Origin: Brevibacillus reuszeri
Lineage (GTDB): Bacteria > Bacillota > Bacilli > Brevibacillales > Brevibacillaceae
DNA: 64,000 bases
Assembly: GCF_001187725.1 (NCBI RefSeq)
Contig: NZ_LGIQ01000011.1
Coordinates: forward strand, 248,001-312,000
Direction of reading: 5' to 3'
Shown: piece after piece, positions 8,163 to 16,293 of the stretch
Position numbering within the stretch: position 1 is the first letter of the stretch
How the letters are laid out: each line of letters opens with the position of its first letter
The notes under the pieces: generated by a model
What the model was told of the DNA's origin: nothing
Database searches by the model: none
Seen by the model: only the letters and a program-made list of their open reading frames with translations
Program-made: the position numbers and the translations under genes

Positions 8163-9212
8163 CTATGCAGGACTAGTTTTCAATTCATAGATTTTTTGGA
8201 GAGTATGGACAAGCGTCGTCTTCTCGTCATCATCCTCTGTGTGGAGATATCCCTCCACAAGCCTGTACCCGAATACGAGAAGGATCATCTCATAGACGCA
8301 ATGATCAGCGATAGGGGATACATCCACATACTCCGAAAAGCCTTTGTAATACGCCGGGACACATCGCTGGTAGTTTTCGACCATGTGATCGATATCCGCT
8401 TCATCTGCAATCAGACTTGCGAGATCCTCGCCTAGGTAGCCCCATCCGGATGTATCCCAGTCGATGAGCGCGATTTTCCCGTCGGCATAGATCAGGTTGG
8501 TCACCCAGAAGTCCCGGTGGCATAGCACGAGGGGCAATTTTTCGATGCGGGCGAGTATCCCGTCTGCGTGCTCATCGATTTCAATGAGCATTTGCCGCAC
8601 GTGTTGCGGGAATTCGCAGTCCTCCGAGCGTATATAATCGTAAACGACCGGCCATGACCGGTAATGCAGATACGTATTCTTCATAAGATCCGCATGGCTC
8701 AGGTTGGTCAGGCTCTGCAGCACAGCGGGCTGCTCCGCATACAGCTTGCCTTGATAGCGTCCTAACTCCAGCGCTGCCTGTTCATACATGTCACCGGTCA
8801 AGTCTAAGCCGGTTACGCCATCGATATATTCCAGCCACAGCTGGAATTCATTTTCTTCGGCATTGATCTCGGCGTGATAACATGTCGGCCAGCGGAAGGC
8901 ATCTGAGAACGTTGCTCCCAAGTCAGACGTATAGAGATCATATTCCCGGCGCCATGAACCCGGATCGCCGTAACGCTCCCATTTCTTCTGGATTTTCAGC
9001 ACGATACGGTACGGTAACTTTTCGCCATCCGCGGTTTCGGCCCTCCCCGTTACCAGGTACACATTTCCCACAGTTCCGCCCTGTAACGGCATGGTTAGGA
9101 AGTCGGTCGAGATGATATCCTTCTTGAAGCGTCGGCCTAAGGCATAGATCAGCGTTTCGAATTTACTATTCAGTTCTTCCAACCTCCATTTTTCTTCGTT
9201 TGCTTGCTCCAC
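8163..9212 (-). CDS. Aminoglycoside phosphotransferase (APH)-family kinase
   Basis: 349-residue member of the APH/choline-kinase superfamily, which transfers phosphate from ATP to a small molecule. The catalytic loop LCHRDFWVTNLIY (about residues 230-242) carries the HxD-x4-N pattern, and IALIDWDTSGWG (about 247-258) supplies the metal-binding Asp. The N-lobe has TVGNVYLVTGR and the ATP-binding lysine in VLKIQKKW. The true substrate is unknown; resistance should not be assumed. The start is a GTG without a clear ribosome binding site, and the first 43 bp overlap an rsgA remnant, so the N-terminus may be shorter. Confidence 0.75.
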   Translation of the reverse strand: MEQANEEKWRLEELNSKFETLIYALGRRFKKDIISTDFLTMPLQGGTVGNVYLVTGRAETADGEKLPYRIVLKIQKKWERYGDPGSWRREYDLYTSDLGATFSDAFRWPTCYHAEINAEENEFQLWLEYIDGVTGLDLTGDMYEQAALELGRYQGKLYAEQPAVLQSLTNLSHADLMKNTYLHYRSWPVVYDYIRSEDCEFPQHVRQMLIEIDEHADGILARIEKLPLVLCHRDFWVTNLIYADGKIALIDWDTSGWGYLGEDLASLIADEADIDHMVENYQRCVPAYYKGFSEYVDVSPIADHCVYEMILLVFGYRLVEGYLHTEDDDEKTTLVHTLQKIYELKTSPA

Positions 9213-9430
9213 ATGGCAGTCGTTTTGTTTCTCGCCCTCTTGTCGATGAAGTAGCTCGTTTTATCCTGGACATACTTGTTCTCAAGCTGCTGGGCAACAT
9301 AATGCTCCCACCGTTCACGCGATAACGAACCGTCGGCAAGCGCGGCCAGAACGGCACAGCCCGGCTCGGCCTGATGGCGGCAATCCGTAAATCTGCATGG
9401 AGGGAACCATTCCTCCACATCGGTAAACCA
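9170..9430 (-). pseudogene. rsgA: C-terminal fragment of rsgA (ribosome-assembly GTPase)
   Basis: The frame here encodes the zinc-binding C-terminal region of RsgA/YjeQ: CRFTDCRHQAEPGCAVLAAL shows the conserved C-x4-C-x1-H-x5-C zinc ligands, followed by the usual helix up to the end. The OB-fold and circularly permuted GTPase domains (about 250 residues) are missing. Residues before IWFTDVEEWF look unrelated, so the homology begins near 9430. The fragment overlaps the start of the phosphotransferase gene. A remnant of a duplicated or deleted rsgA copy is the best explanation; a functional stand-alone zinc domain is less likely. Confidence 0.7.
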
Positions 9431-9577
9431 AATTTCACATTTTACTATACTGTGACTTATCTTTGTTATCATGAACTGTGATAAGACGTTAATCACTTGG
9501 AAGCAACTGGTAATACTTGATAAAATAAATATGAAGATGATCAGGTAATAAATTTGTACACATAAGGAGATAAAACT

Positions 9578-10030
9578 ATGGCAGAAAACAAATTACTAAG
9601 AATGGACAATGTTGGCATCGTTGTAGAATCCCTTGATGAGGCAATCTCTTTCTTTGAGGAAATTGGCTTGAAACTCGAAGGGCGAGCTATTGTCGAAGGT
9701 GAATGGGCTGGTCGTGTAACCGGGCTGGGTTCACAGTCTGTAGAGATTGCTATGATGGTTACCCCAGATGGCCACAGCCGACTTGAACTTTCGCGATTTC
9801 TCACCCCCCCTACTATATCAGATCACCGAACTGCTCCTGTAAATGCCCTCGGTTATCTACGCGTCATGTTCACTGTTGAAGACATTGACGAAATGGTATC
9901 CAGACTCACTAAGTATGGTGCTCAGCTCGTTGGCGAAGTGGTTCAGTACGGGGACTCGTATCGGCTCTGCTACATTCGTGGAAATGAAGGACTTCTAATC
10001 GGTTTAGCGGAACAACTCGGTAAAAAATAA
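9578..10030 (+). CDS. VOC-family protein (glyoxalase/bleomycin resistance fold)
   Basis: 150-residue single-domain vicinal-oxygen-chelate protein. The N-terminus RMDNVGIVVESLDEAISFFEEIGLKLEGRA follows the beta-alpha-beta pattern of the family, and a second module (ALGYLRVMFTVEDIDEMVSRL, then YIRGNEGLLIGLAEQL) ends with the metal-binding Glu position. Such proteins act as isomerases, dioxygenases, epimerases or drug-binding proteins; the substrate is not apparent. ATAAGGAGA precedes the ATG at a good distance. It is monocistronic. Confidence 0.85.
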   Translation: MAENKLLRMDNVGIVVESLDEAISFFEEIGLKLEGRAIVEGEWAGRVTGLGSQSVEIAMMVTPDGHSRLELSRFLTPPTISDHRTAPVNALGYLRVMFTVEDIDEMVSRLTKYGAQLVGEVVQYGDSYRLCYIRGNEGLLIGLAEQLGKK

Positions 10031-10391
10031 GTGACGTTTAAAAGAAAACGTAACCGAAATATACATTACTAGAGTAAAAACAGAAAAAGAAAAGCAGTGT
10101 GAAAGTATCTCGAAGAAGTCGGGTGCATCATATAAACACCGCATTCACGCTCCGCGTCTGGGCGACCCTCGGTCCCGGAAACAAGGAACGAGGAAGTAAT
10201 TGCCGGGACACATCCTCACCGACTAAAATGGCCCTCCTCGGATTAGTCGTCCAGAGGAGGGCTTCACCACTCACTGCTTCTGTTCAGTCTTCTCATTTGC
10301 TCTTTGTGTTCATTCTCTCAAGTATCTGTGCATGCGAGTAACCAAACATGCCCACGCCTCCCTGATCCGTTTCATTCAGCATCAGTAATCA
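10031..10391. other. Intergenic region with two hairpins
   Basis: No convincing gene. GTCCCGG (10172-10178) can pair with CCGGGAC (10203-10209), and a second strong hairpin follows at 10231-10262. An 80-codon frame at 10099 has no ribosome binding site and crosses both hairpins, so it is not called. Confidence 0.5.
10231..10262 (-). terminator. Probable terminator of the DUF998 gene
   Basis: GCCCTCCTC (10231-10239) and GAGGAGGGC (10254-10262) form a 9-bp GC-rich stem. On the minus strand it is followed by CATTTTAG, a modest U-tract. It lies about 130 bp past the DUF998 stop. Confidence 0.45.
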
Positions 10392-11036
10392 TCAAATAAA
10401 CTTATCTGACATTACATGATTTCGTTTTTGGAAGTTTTTCAAGCATTTCATGAGAACATACGCACCTACTCCAATTGGGGTAAATGCAGTAAATGCAAGA
10501 ATTCGCTGGAGAAGTCCCGCTATCATTGATCTGTCCATTTCAATGATTCCGCTCATGATTGGCACCATAGCGACAAACAGGATTAAATTCGCAATAAGAT
10601 AACCTTTCAGGAGTCGTGTATTGCTTCGTTTCCACAACACAAAAGCAAAAATAAACGGCACCAGGAACATACCAGCTGACAGAGCTCCTCCCCCGTGTCT
10701 CGGATCGGGAATGGGAAATATTCCGGACAGTAGGCTGCCAAGGCCATGTGAAACAACAACGATCATTGTGAGCCACGCCAACAATGGATTGGTGCCAAGA
10801 CGGTACAACGCGAGCAAAAAACCAAAAGCCGCAAGTAGCGTCACAATCCCCAAAATGATAATCGCAGCATTAACAGGGTCTGGGTTAATCGCACGATTTG
10901 AACCGAGTTCACTTGCTGTGTGCTTCACAAAACTATAGCCGGGGTAATAGGGTGCAGCAACTATCGGAATGCCAAAATAAATGATCGGGACCGCTATTCC
11001 CATTCTGAGCAAAGCCGCAGTGACTTTTTCTTTCAT
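10392..11036 (-). CDS. DUF998-family membrane protein
   Basis: 214-residue integral membrane protein with six predicted TM helices, for example MGIAVPIIYFGIPIVAA, AAIIILGIVTLLAAFGFLLAL and WLTMIVVVSHGLGSLL. The family pattern HTASELGS after the first helix and FPIPDPRHGGGALS in the central loop match DUF998. Function is unknown. AAGGAGG lies 9 bases before the ATG. In related settings such genes can follow an ECF sigma factor, and here a truncated sigma gene overlaps the upstream side, so this protein may have lost its regulator. Confidence 0.8.
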   Translation of the reverse strand: MKEKVTAALLRMGIAVPIIYFGIPIVAAPYYPGYSFVKHTASELGSNRAINPDPVNAAIIILGIVTLLAAFGFLLALYRLGTNPLLAWLTMIVVVSHGLGSLLSGIFPIPDPRHGGGALSAGMFLVPFIFAFVLWKRSNTRLLKGYLIANLILFVAMVPIMSGIIEMDRSMIAGLLQRILAFTAFTPIGVGAYVLMKCLKNFQKRNHVMSDKFI

Positions 11037-11099
11037 TCCATCTTACCTCCTTCAACAATGTTTTCTCGCTTTTCATTTGTATCGCCTGTGGCGCATCGG

Positions 11100-11301
11100 A
11101 GCAAGGCCATGCGCGTTTAGATATCTGGCATAACCAAACAGAAATTTTACAATCACCACGGAAATTGTGAATGGTTTTCATCGCTTGGTAAAATGTTTCC
11201 TGTGTGAGTTCTTCGGACAAGTCGGTATTTTGCGTTAAGCTGAATAAATACTTATAAACCGTTTGAGCATCCATTTCATACAGATGCTCAATATTCTCCA
11301 T
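11100..11301 (-). pseudogene. Truncated ECF-type sigma factor
   Basis: The first 63 codons encode a good sigma-70 region 2: LYEMDAQTVYKYLFSLTQNT, then DLSEELTQETFYQAMKTIHN and FRGDCKISVWLCQISK. After that the frame loses all similarity; regions 2.4 and 4, needed for -10 and -35 recognition, are absent. The open frame continues to 10933 only because it runs out of phase through the DUF998 gene. A deletion joining the sigma gene to the DUF998 promoter region explains the structure. The protein, if made, could not direct transcription. Confidence 0.7.
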
Positions 11302-11733
11302 TTTTTACACCTCCCACAACATAAGTACGAGAAAACATGATTTCGTTACATCGTGTTAATTTATCTTTTAATAACGGTGTATAAGGATCCTTTAAATGAA
11401 AAATAAGATTCAGAAGAGACGCGAGGGGCTGTAGGCTTGTCCTTGATAGAGCGTTATTTCTTTAACCATTCAGCACGAAATGAATCCGATCTATAATCCA
11501 TTCAATGACTAACCAACCATCGACTAAACAGTTATTGGTAATCAGAGGCGTGCCGAGAAAATTAAGTTTTACACCGATTAATAAAGGAATAGACCGGATG
11601 ATAAAGTTGTAGTAGGTTGGAAGCTTGCGTGAAGTTAACGGGCTGGTTAATTTCAATATATGATAATTTATAGACTGTGGTAAAAAGTTGAAATCCAGTT
11701 TACTAACAAAGATCGGCAAAGGAGCGCTGTGAC
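11302..11733. other. Intergenic region, possible gene remnant
   Basis: AT-rich stretch of about 430 bp. On the minus strand 11462-11640 reads as a hydrophobic, plausible protein tail (YYNFIIRSIPLLIGVKLNFL, ending IDRIHFVLNG and a stop). It has no start of its own and merges into frames antisense to the GNAT gene. It may be the C-terminus of a lost membrane-protein gene; support is weak. Confidence 0.25.
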
Positions 11734-12510
11734 ATGAGCCAATTCGTGAGATCCGACATCCTGGCGGGCCTGGATGCGGAGCGCCGGGCGATGGGCACGC
11801 CGTCTTCCAGCGGTGACGTAGTCGTGGAGCATACCGAGGACGGATCGGAGTGCAGGATCGTGTTCGCCAGTTGTCCAACGGAGGAGATTGATGAACTGAT
11901 CCGCCGGGAGCGGGACGCCGCTGTGGCCGGCGGCTATAGTCTGGAGTGGAAGTACTACGTCCACGACACGCCCGTAGACCTGCCCGAGCGGCTCGTCGCC
12001 GCCGGGTTCGAGGCCGACGACGAGGAGGAGGTGCTAGTTCTGCCGCTGGACGAGGCATCGCTGGCCACTTTCGGTGACGTCGATAGGTACGATATCAGGA
12101 TCGTCCGGGACGAGCGCGACCTGGCCCACTACGCCGAGATGTCCCGCGAAATTGGGAGGCGAAACGTGGAGGAAGAGCGGCGCGCGCTGGCTCTGAAGTT
12201 AAAGGAGAGTCTGGACGAGATGAGCATCCACATCGCCTACGTGGACGGCGAGCCCGTCGCCTGTGGGCGAGTCTACTTCCGAACCGACGGGTCATACGCC
12301 GAACTGACCGGGGGCCGCACCAAGACCACACACCGGCGACAAGGCTATTTTACCGCGCTGGTCGCCTCCAGGTTGCAGGAAGCCCGTGACCGCGGTCGGA
12401 CGCATGCTTTCGTCGACGCGCTGCCCACTTCCGCTCCGATCCTGCGCAAGCAAGGCTTCCAGTTCGTGACGCGGACGCAGCCGTTCGTGTTGAAGCAACC
12501 GCCGAAGTGA
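11734..12510 (+). CDS. GNAT-family N-acetyltransferase, GC-rich
   Basis: 258-residue protein whose C-terminal part (about 115-250) is a GNAT domain: VDGEPVACGRVYF, the acetyl-CoA loop TKTTHRRQGYFTALVASRL (R/Q-x-x-G-x-A type) and HAFVDALPTSAPILRKQGF. The N-terminal half looks like a second, degenerate GNAT-like module. AAAGGAG precedes the ATG. The gene is strikingly GC-rich (about two thirds GC in the block 12001-12060) against about one half or less around it, with many GAC, GAG and CGG codons. This points to recent transfer from a high-GC organism. The substrate is unknown. Confidence 0.85.
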   Translation: MSQFVRSDILAGLDAERRAMGTPSSSGDVVVEHTEDGSECRIVFASCPTEEIDELIRRERDAAVAGGYSLEWKYYVHDTPVDLPERLVAAGFEADDEEEVLVLPLDEASLATFGDVDRYDIRIVRDERDLAHYAEMSREIGRRNVEEERRALALKLKESLDEMSIHIAYVDGEPVACGRVYFRTDGSYAELTGGRTKTTHRRQGYFTALVASRLQEARDRGRTHAFVDALPTSAPILRKQGFQFVTRTQPFVLKQPPK

Positions 12511-12634
12511 GTGGAGCTTTGTTGCGCTAACCTACGATAGCTCAATAATCCGCCTCTTCAACTCGGCAGTTTTCTTATCGTAAAGATCAACATCAGGTTG
12601 ATAGGTTACTAAAAATGGAAAGTAGGATGACAAC

Positions 12635-13123
12635 ATGGCAATGCGTGGATATTACTTTGCTATGGATGACAACCTGGTGCAGCAAATCGCAGCAGGCGAC
12701 ATTGCATTGAAGAGTTTGAAAATAGACGATTATCCCGGACTGGACATTGATAGATCCTGGGAGGCGATTCACTACTTGCTTTGTGGAGATATTTCCGATG
12801 GAGAGCCCCCTCTTGGCTATGTTGTTCCGCTGACCTCAGACAAAGGCATCGATTTTGGATCATTCGGGGCGTTTTCCCTACGCGCCGAGCAAGTTGCGGA
12901 AGCGCTTCAGGCTATGTCTGAGCTGGATGAAGCGCAGCTCCGCTTGCGCTATGATTTCCCAGCCATGGTCAAGGACGAGGTATATCCTCTTGTGCCTGAT
13001 ACTATTTCAGACGAGGATGAGGACGAGTTCTTTGCCTACCTGCTTCAAAATTTTAACGAAATCCGGCGTTTCTATAGCCAAACTTTAGCCGAGGGCAAAG
13101 GTCTCATTTTCTATATTTTCTGA
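12635..13123 (+). CDS. DUF1877 (YfbM-like) family protein
   Basis: 162-residue acidic cytoplasmic protein. The start MAMRGYYFAMDDNLVQQIA, the block LDIDRSWEAIHYLLCG and the SFGAFSLRAEQVAEAL segment match the DUF1877/YfbM family, whose members are single-domain proteins of about 160 residues with no established function; they often lie near immunity or toxin loci. No partner gene is visible here. The gene ends 200 bp before a strong bidirectional terminator. Base composition returns to the local norm after the GC-rich GNAT gene. Confidence 0.8.
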   Translation: MAMRGYYFAMDDNLVQQIAAGDIALKSLKIDDYPGLDIDRSWEAIHYLLCGDISDGEPPLGYVVPLTSDKGIDFGSFGAFSLRAEQVAEALQAMSELDEAQLRLRYDFPAMVKDEVYPLVPDTISDEDEDEFFAYLLQNFNEIRRFYSQTLAEGKGLIFYIF

Positions 13124-13326
13124 TCCCAATCATTTGAATCATCGCAAGAGGCTGCGGGGTTTATGATTACGAACTTACATAACGACCATTAGGGCAGCAG
13201 TTAGAAGCATTTGATCAATCAGGGACCAATATAACAAAAAGTGCTAAACTGACGGGTACCGTTATTTGAATGAAAAAATGTATCTGCATGAGCCGCTACC
13301 CGCCTTTCAGAAAAGATTAGAACATA

Positions 13327-13362
13327 AAAGGACTGATCTCCCTACGATCAGTCCTTTCCTTT
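13327..13362. terminator. Bidirectional terminator
   Basis: AAAGGACTGATC (13327-13338) pairs perfectly with GATCAGTCCTTT (13346-13357), loop of 7, with a pyrimidine-rich CCTTTT tail on the plus strand. It lies between the convergent DUF1877 and SGNH-hydrolase genes. Confidence 0.85.
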
Positions 13363-13380
13363 TGATATGAGCTCCATCTA

Positions 13381-13992
13381 TCAGCTTGTAACCGCTGCTT
13401 GTTTCATCAGGCTCTCAGCTATTGCCTGGGCAATTCTCTTATGCCCTTTTTCATTGGGATGCAAGCCATCTGTACCCTCGTAAAAGCAGTGATCTACCTT
13501 TCCTTCCCCATCCAGGAAAAGGTCTTGCAGACTGACAAGCATCCAGCCATTAGATTGCGCCATCTTTTTAAGCTCGTGGGTATAGTGTGTGCCTGCTTCA
13601 TGAAGCTTTTCATAGCCGCCAATCGGCTCCCATACGGTGCTTGGATCAATCATGGCAGGATTGAAGCCGGCACTCGATATCCCGATAATCGGTGTAATTT
13701 GATGATGCAGCGCCTGTTTGACCATCGCGTAGACATTCGCCAGCATGACGTTCGTCGGCACATTCCACCACATGTCGTTGCCTCCGCCCATGATCATGAC
13801 ATGTGACGGATTTTGCAAAATCACATCGGGATAAAAACGCCCGAGCATGCCCGTAGTCGTATCCCCAGAAATCCCTTTGTTGACGACCTCCAGCCCAAGC
13901 TCGGCTTGCAGCAGCGCAGGCCACGCCGCTACTTTCCTCACCCCAAAGCCCTCAGTCAGACTGTCTCCTATGCAAACAAGTTTTTTGACCAT
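13381..13992 (-). CDS. SGNH/GDSL-family lipase or esterase
   Basis: 203-residue cytoplasmic hydrolase with the SGNH blocks: block I CIGDSLTEG with nucleophile Ser11, the block II Gly in ISGDTT, block III GGGND with the oxyanion Asn, and block V DGLHPNEKGH with the catalytic Asp and His. It probably cleaves small esters, lysophospholipids or acyl groups. The ATG at 13992 has AAGGAGG 6 bases upstream; an ATG seven codons earlier lacks a site. It lies 43 bp downstream of the osmoprotectant permease gene on the same strand and may be its last operon member. Confidence 0.88.
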   Translation of the reverse strand: MVKKLVCIGDSLTEGFGVRKVAAWPALLQAELGLEVVNKGISGDTTTGMLGRFYPDVILQNPSHVMIMGGGNDMWWNVPTNVMLANVYAMVKQALHHQITPIIGISSAGFNPAMIDPSTVWEPIGGYEKLHEAGTHYTHELKKMAQSNGWMLVSLQDLFLDGEGKVDHCFYEGTDGLHPNEKGHKRIAQAIAESLMKQAAVTS

Positions 13993-14034
13993 ATGCTTCC
14001 TCCTTGTGTACACCTCGACGCTCGGCTCTCTGCT

Positions 14035-14694
14035 TTATTTTTGCGTTTTCACAGTGTGCATGCGATAGCCCGCCTTTTTTTCGATCAGTCCCAGCAGCAA
14101 ATCGACGAGGATGACGAGTAGTGCCGCTGGAATTGCACCTGCCAATATTTTTTGGTCGTCGGTGGTGGAAATTCCACGCATGATCATCTCACCCAGTCCC
14201 CCCGCCCCGACAAAGGTAGCAATCGTGGCAGCGCCGATCGAGACCACCGAAGCGACACGAACACCAGCCAGAATGATCGGCAGGGCAAGCGGAAGCTTTA
14301 CTTTGGTCAACAGCTGCACCGGGGTCATCCCCATCCCTGTTCCTGCCTCAACCAAATTCTTGTCCACATTTTCCAGTCCGGCATACGTATTTTGAATGAT
14401 CGGCAAGAGAGCGTACAGCGCCAGAGCGACGATTGCCGTACTGTACCCCAAGCCCAAAAAGATCATGATAATGAGCAAGAGAGACAGGGAAGGGATTGTT
14501 TGAATGATATTGATGATCGTCTGAATGACTGTAGCGACTGTCCGGTTGCGCGTCATGAGTACGGCCAGCGGAATACCCACCAGTATGGCGATGACAATCG
14601 CGCTGACACTCATGTAAAGATGCTCTCCCGTCAGCTCCAGAATTTGCGTCCAATACTTTGCCATATAGCCGATTGTTCCAACAAACAGCTCCAA
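14035..14694 (-). CDS. Glycine betaine/choline ABC permease (OpuBD/OpuCD type)
   Basis: 219-residue permease with a TTG start preceded by GGAGGG. Helices such as YMSVSAIVIAILVGIPLAVL and the coupling segment ENVDKNLVEAGTGMGMTPVQ, followed by IGAATIATFVGAGGLGEMI, are hallmarks of the OpuBD/OpuCD family. It forms the membrane part of an osmoprotectant importer with the paralogue at 15628-16278. The gene order here is ATPase, permease, binding protein, permease, as in opuB and opuC. The choice between opuB (choline) and opuC (broad) cannot be made. Confidence 0.9.
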   Translation of the reverse strand: MELFVGTIGYMAKYWTQILELTGEHLYMSVSAIVIAILVGIPLAVLMTRNRTVATVIQTIINIIQTIPSLSLLLIIMIFLGLGYSTAIVALALYALLPIIQNTYAGLENVDKNLVEAGTGMGMTPVQLLTKVKLPLALPIILAGVRVASVVSIGAATIATFVGAGGLGEMIMRGISTTDDQKILAGAIPAALLVILVDLLLGLIEKKAGYRMHTVKTQK

Positions 14695-14708
14695 GGCCTC
14701 TCCCTCCT

Positions 14709-15611
14709 TTACTGCTTGATCAAGCCTTGCTCTACCAAAAACTTTTTGGCGATCTCTGCAGGATCAAGCTTTTCGATATCGGCTTGATAGTTTAACGCCG
14801 TCATGGTTGGCGTATCTATTTTTCCCGTCAATTTGTTGATAAGCTCTTCCAGCTGTGGATACTGCTTCAACGTATCATTGCGAACGACAGGAGAAGCACC
14901 ATACGGTGGGAAAAAGTGCTTATCGTCTTCCAGCGTCACCAGGTTGTACTCTTTCAAGCGTGAGTCTGTGGAATAAGCGAGGACGATATCGACATCGCCT
15001 TTATCAACTGCCTTGTATACCAATCCGATATCCATTGGCGTCGTTTTGCCGAACTCAAAGCCATATTCTTTTTTGAATGCCGGATATCCGTCATTCGTTC
15101 TCTCCAGCCATGGTGCATCAGATGCCATGTTCATTTCCTTTGCATGTGCTGCCAGATCGGAAATTTTATGCAAATTGTACTTCTCGGCAACATCCTTGCG
15201 AACGGTAAAGATATACGTATTATCAAAGCCATAGGACGGGAACCACAGCTGATCAAACTTTTCAGCAACCCCGTTTTTAACTAGATCAAATGCTTCCTGC
15301 GGATCTTTGCTGAACTCTTTTAACCCTAGACTACTGGTAAGATCCGTCCCTACGTAGCGAATCGCAGAAATTTGGATGTCGTTGTTCTGCATCGCCTTGA
15401 GTACCACTGGCGTTCCTCCGAGGCCCCCGACCAGCTCAGTCTTGATGTCGGAATTCGCCTCGATCAGCTGCTTGAGCATTTGTGCAATGATTGTCTGCTC
15501 CGAAGTAGCCTGATGTCCGATTTTGACGACGTTTCCTCCTCCGCCGCAGCCTGCTACGAGTAATGCGGTGATCACTATCAATATCATGCTACTTATCCAT
15601 CTATATCTCAT
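14709..15611 (-). CDS. Osmoprotectant-binding lipoprotein (OpuBC/OpuCC type)
   Basis: 300-residue solute-binding protein with a signal peptide and lipobox LLVAGC (Cys22), anchored outside the membrane. The mature domain begins VVKIGHQATSEQTIIAQMLKQL and contains GGLGGTPVVLKAM, KGDVDIVLAYSTDSRLKEYN and DDKHFFPPYGASPVVR, all typical of the quaternary-amine-binding OpuAC domain. It captures glycine betaine, choline or carnitine for import under osmotic stress. AGGGGGA lies before the ATG. It sits between the two permeases of the operon, each gap being under 20 bp. Confidence 0.91.
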   Translation of the reverse strand: MRYRWISSMILIVITALLVAGCGGGGNVVKIGHQATSEQTIIAQMLKQLIEANSDIKTELVGGLGGTPVVLKAMQNNDIQISAIRYVGTDLTSSLGLKEFSKDPQEAFDLVKNGVAEKFDQLWFPSYGFDNTYIFTVRKDVAEKYNLHKISDLAAHAKEMNMASDAPWLERTNDGYPAFKKEYGFEFGKTTPMDIGLVYKAVDKGDVDIVLAYSTDSRLKEYNLVTLEDDKHFFPPYGASPVVRNDTLKQYPQLEELINKLTGKIDTPTMTALNYQADIEKLDPAEIAKKFLVEQGLIKQ

Positions 15612-15627
15612 TTCGTGTGTTTCCCCC

Positions 15628-16278
15628 TCAATTTGCCCGCTTGCTTCTCAAGCCTTTTGGCGTGCATAGTTTCTGAATTTTCTGTGTAATAAAATCAGCG
15701 ATGGTTGCGAGCAAAGCAGTCGCGATCGCTCCAGTCAATAGCATGCTGTCATTTGCCACTCCGAGACCTGTAAAGACGAGATAGCCTAATCCGCCGCCGC
15801 CAATAACAGCAGCTAGAGTCGCCCAGCTAATCGTAAAAATCGTAGCCGTGCGAAATCCACCCATGATAATCGAAAGAGCCATAGGCAGCTCAACCTTGAA
15901 CAAGATTTGCAGGCTCGTCATGCCCATTCCTCTCGCTGCTTCTTTTAGAGCTGGGTCCGCCTCTCGAATGCCTGTGAACGTGTTTCGCAGCATAGGCAGT
16001 AGAGAATAGAGGAACAAGGCAACTATGGCAGGAATGACCCCAATTCCGAGCAAGGGGATCATCAGTCCCAGGAGCGCCAGGCTAGGGATCGTCTGCAAAA
16101 TGTTTACGAACCCAATCACGTATTTGTTCAGCTTTTCTGTTCGAGTCAACACAATGCCGAGTGGAACAGCAATCAAAAAGCCTGCGATGACAGCGATGAA
16201 AGAAATATAGGTATGCTCCCAAGTCAGGGACAAAATTTGCTCATGTCTTTCTGTTACGAATTGAAAGAAATCACTCAT
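15628..16278 (-). CDS. Glycine betaine/choline ABC permease (OpuBB/OpuCB type)
   Basis: 216-residue permease, second gene of the osmoprotectant operon. The N-terminus SLTWEHTYISFIAVIAGFLI and the coupling loop READPALKEAARGMGMTSLQ, then WATLAAVIGGGGLGYLVFTG, follow the OpuBB/OpuCB pattern and mirror the permease at 14035-14694. GGGGTGA precedes the ATG. It is 15 bp from the upstream ATPase stop and 16 bp from the next start, so the four genes form one transcript controlled by the riboswitch at 17316-17428. Confidence 0.9.
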   Translation of the reverse strand: MSDFFQFVTERHEQILSLTWEHTYISFIAVIAGFLIAVPLGIVLTRTEKLNKYVIGFVNILQTIPSLALLGLMIPLLGIGVIPAIVALFLYSLLPMLRNTFTGIREADPALKEAARGMGMTSLQILFKVELPMALSIIMGGFRTATIFTISWATLAAVIGGGGLGYLVFTGLGVANDSMLLTGAIATALLATIADFITQKIQKLCTPKGLRSKRAN

Positions 16279-16293
16279 CGTCTCACCCCACTA

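Noticed and set aside
8163..9212. Aminoglycoside-resistance gene
   Set aside because: The catalytic motifs only place it in the broad APH/choline-kinase superfamily, and nothing indicates an antibiotic substrate.
10150..10262. Guanidine or other riboswitch near 10172-10262
   Set aside because: The hairpins lack the conserved blocks of the classes I know, and they lie downstream of the gene they would have to precede.
10099..10341. 80-codon plus-strand frame
   Set aside because: No ribosome binding site, no recognisable sequence, and it crosses two hairpins of the intergenic region.
11462..12058. 198-codon minus-strand frame
   Set aside because: Most of it is antisense to the GC-rich GNAT gene, where high GC leaves long open frames in several phases. 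Only the last 60 codons are plausible, as a remnant.
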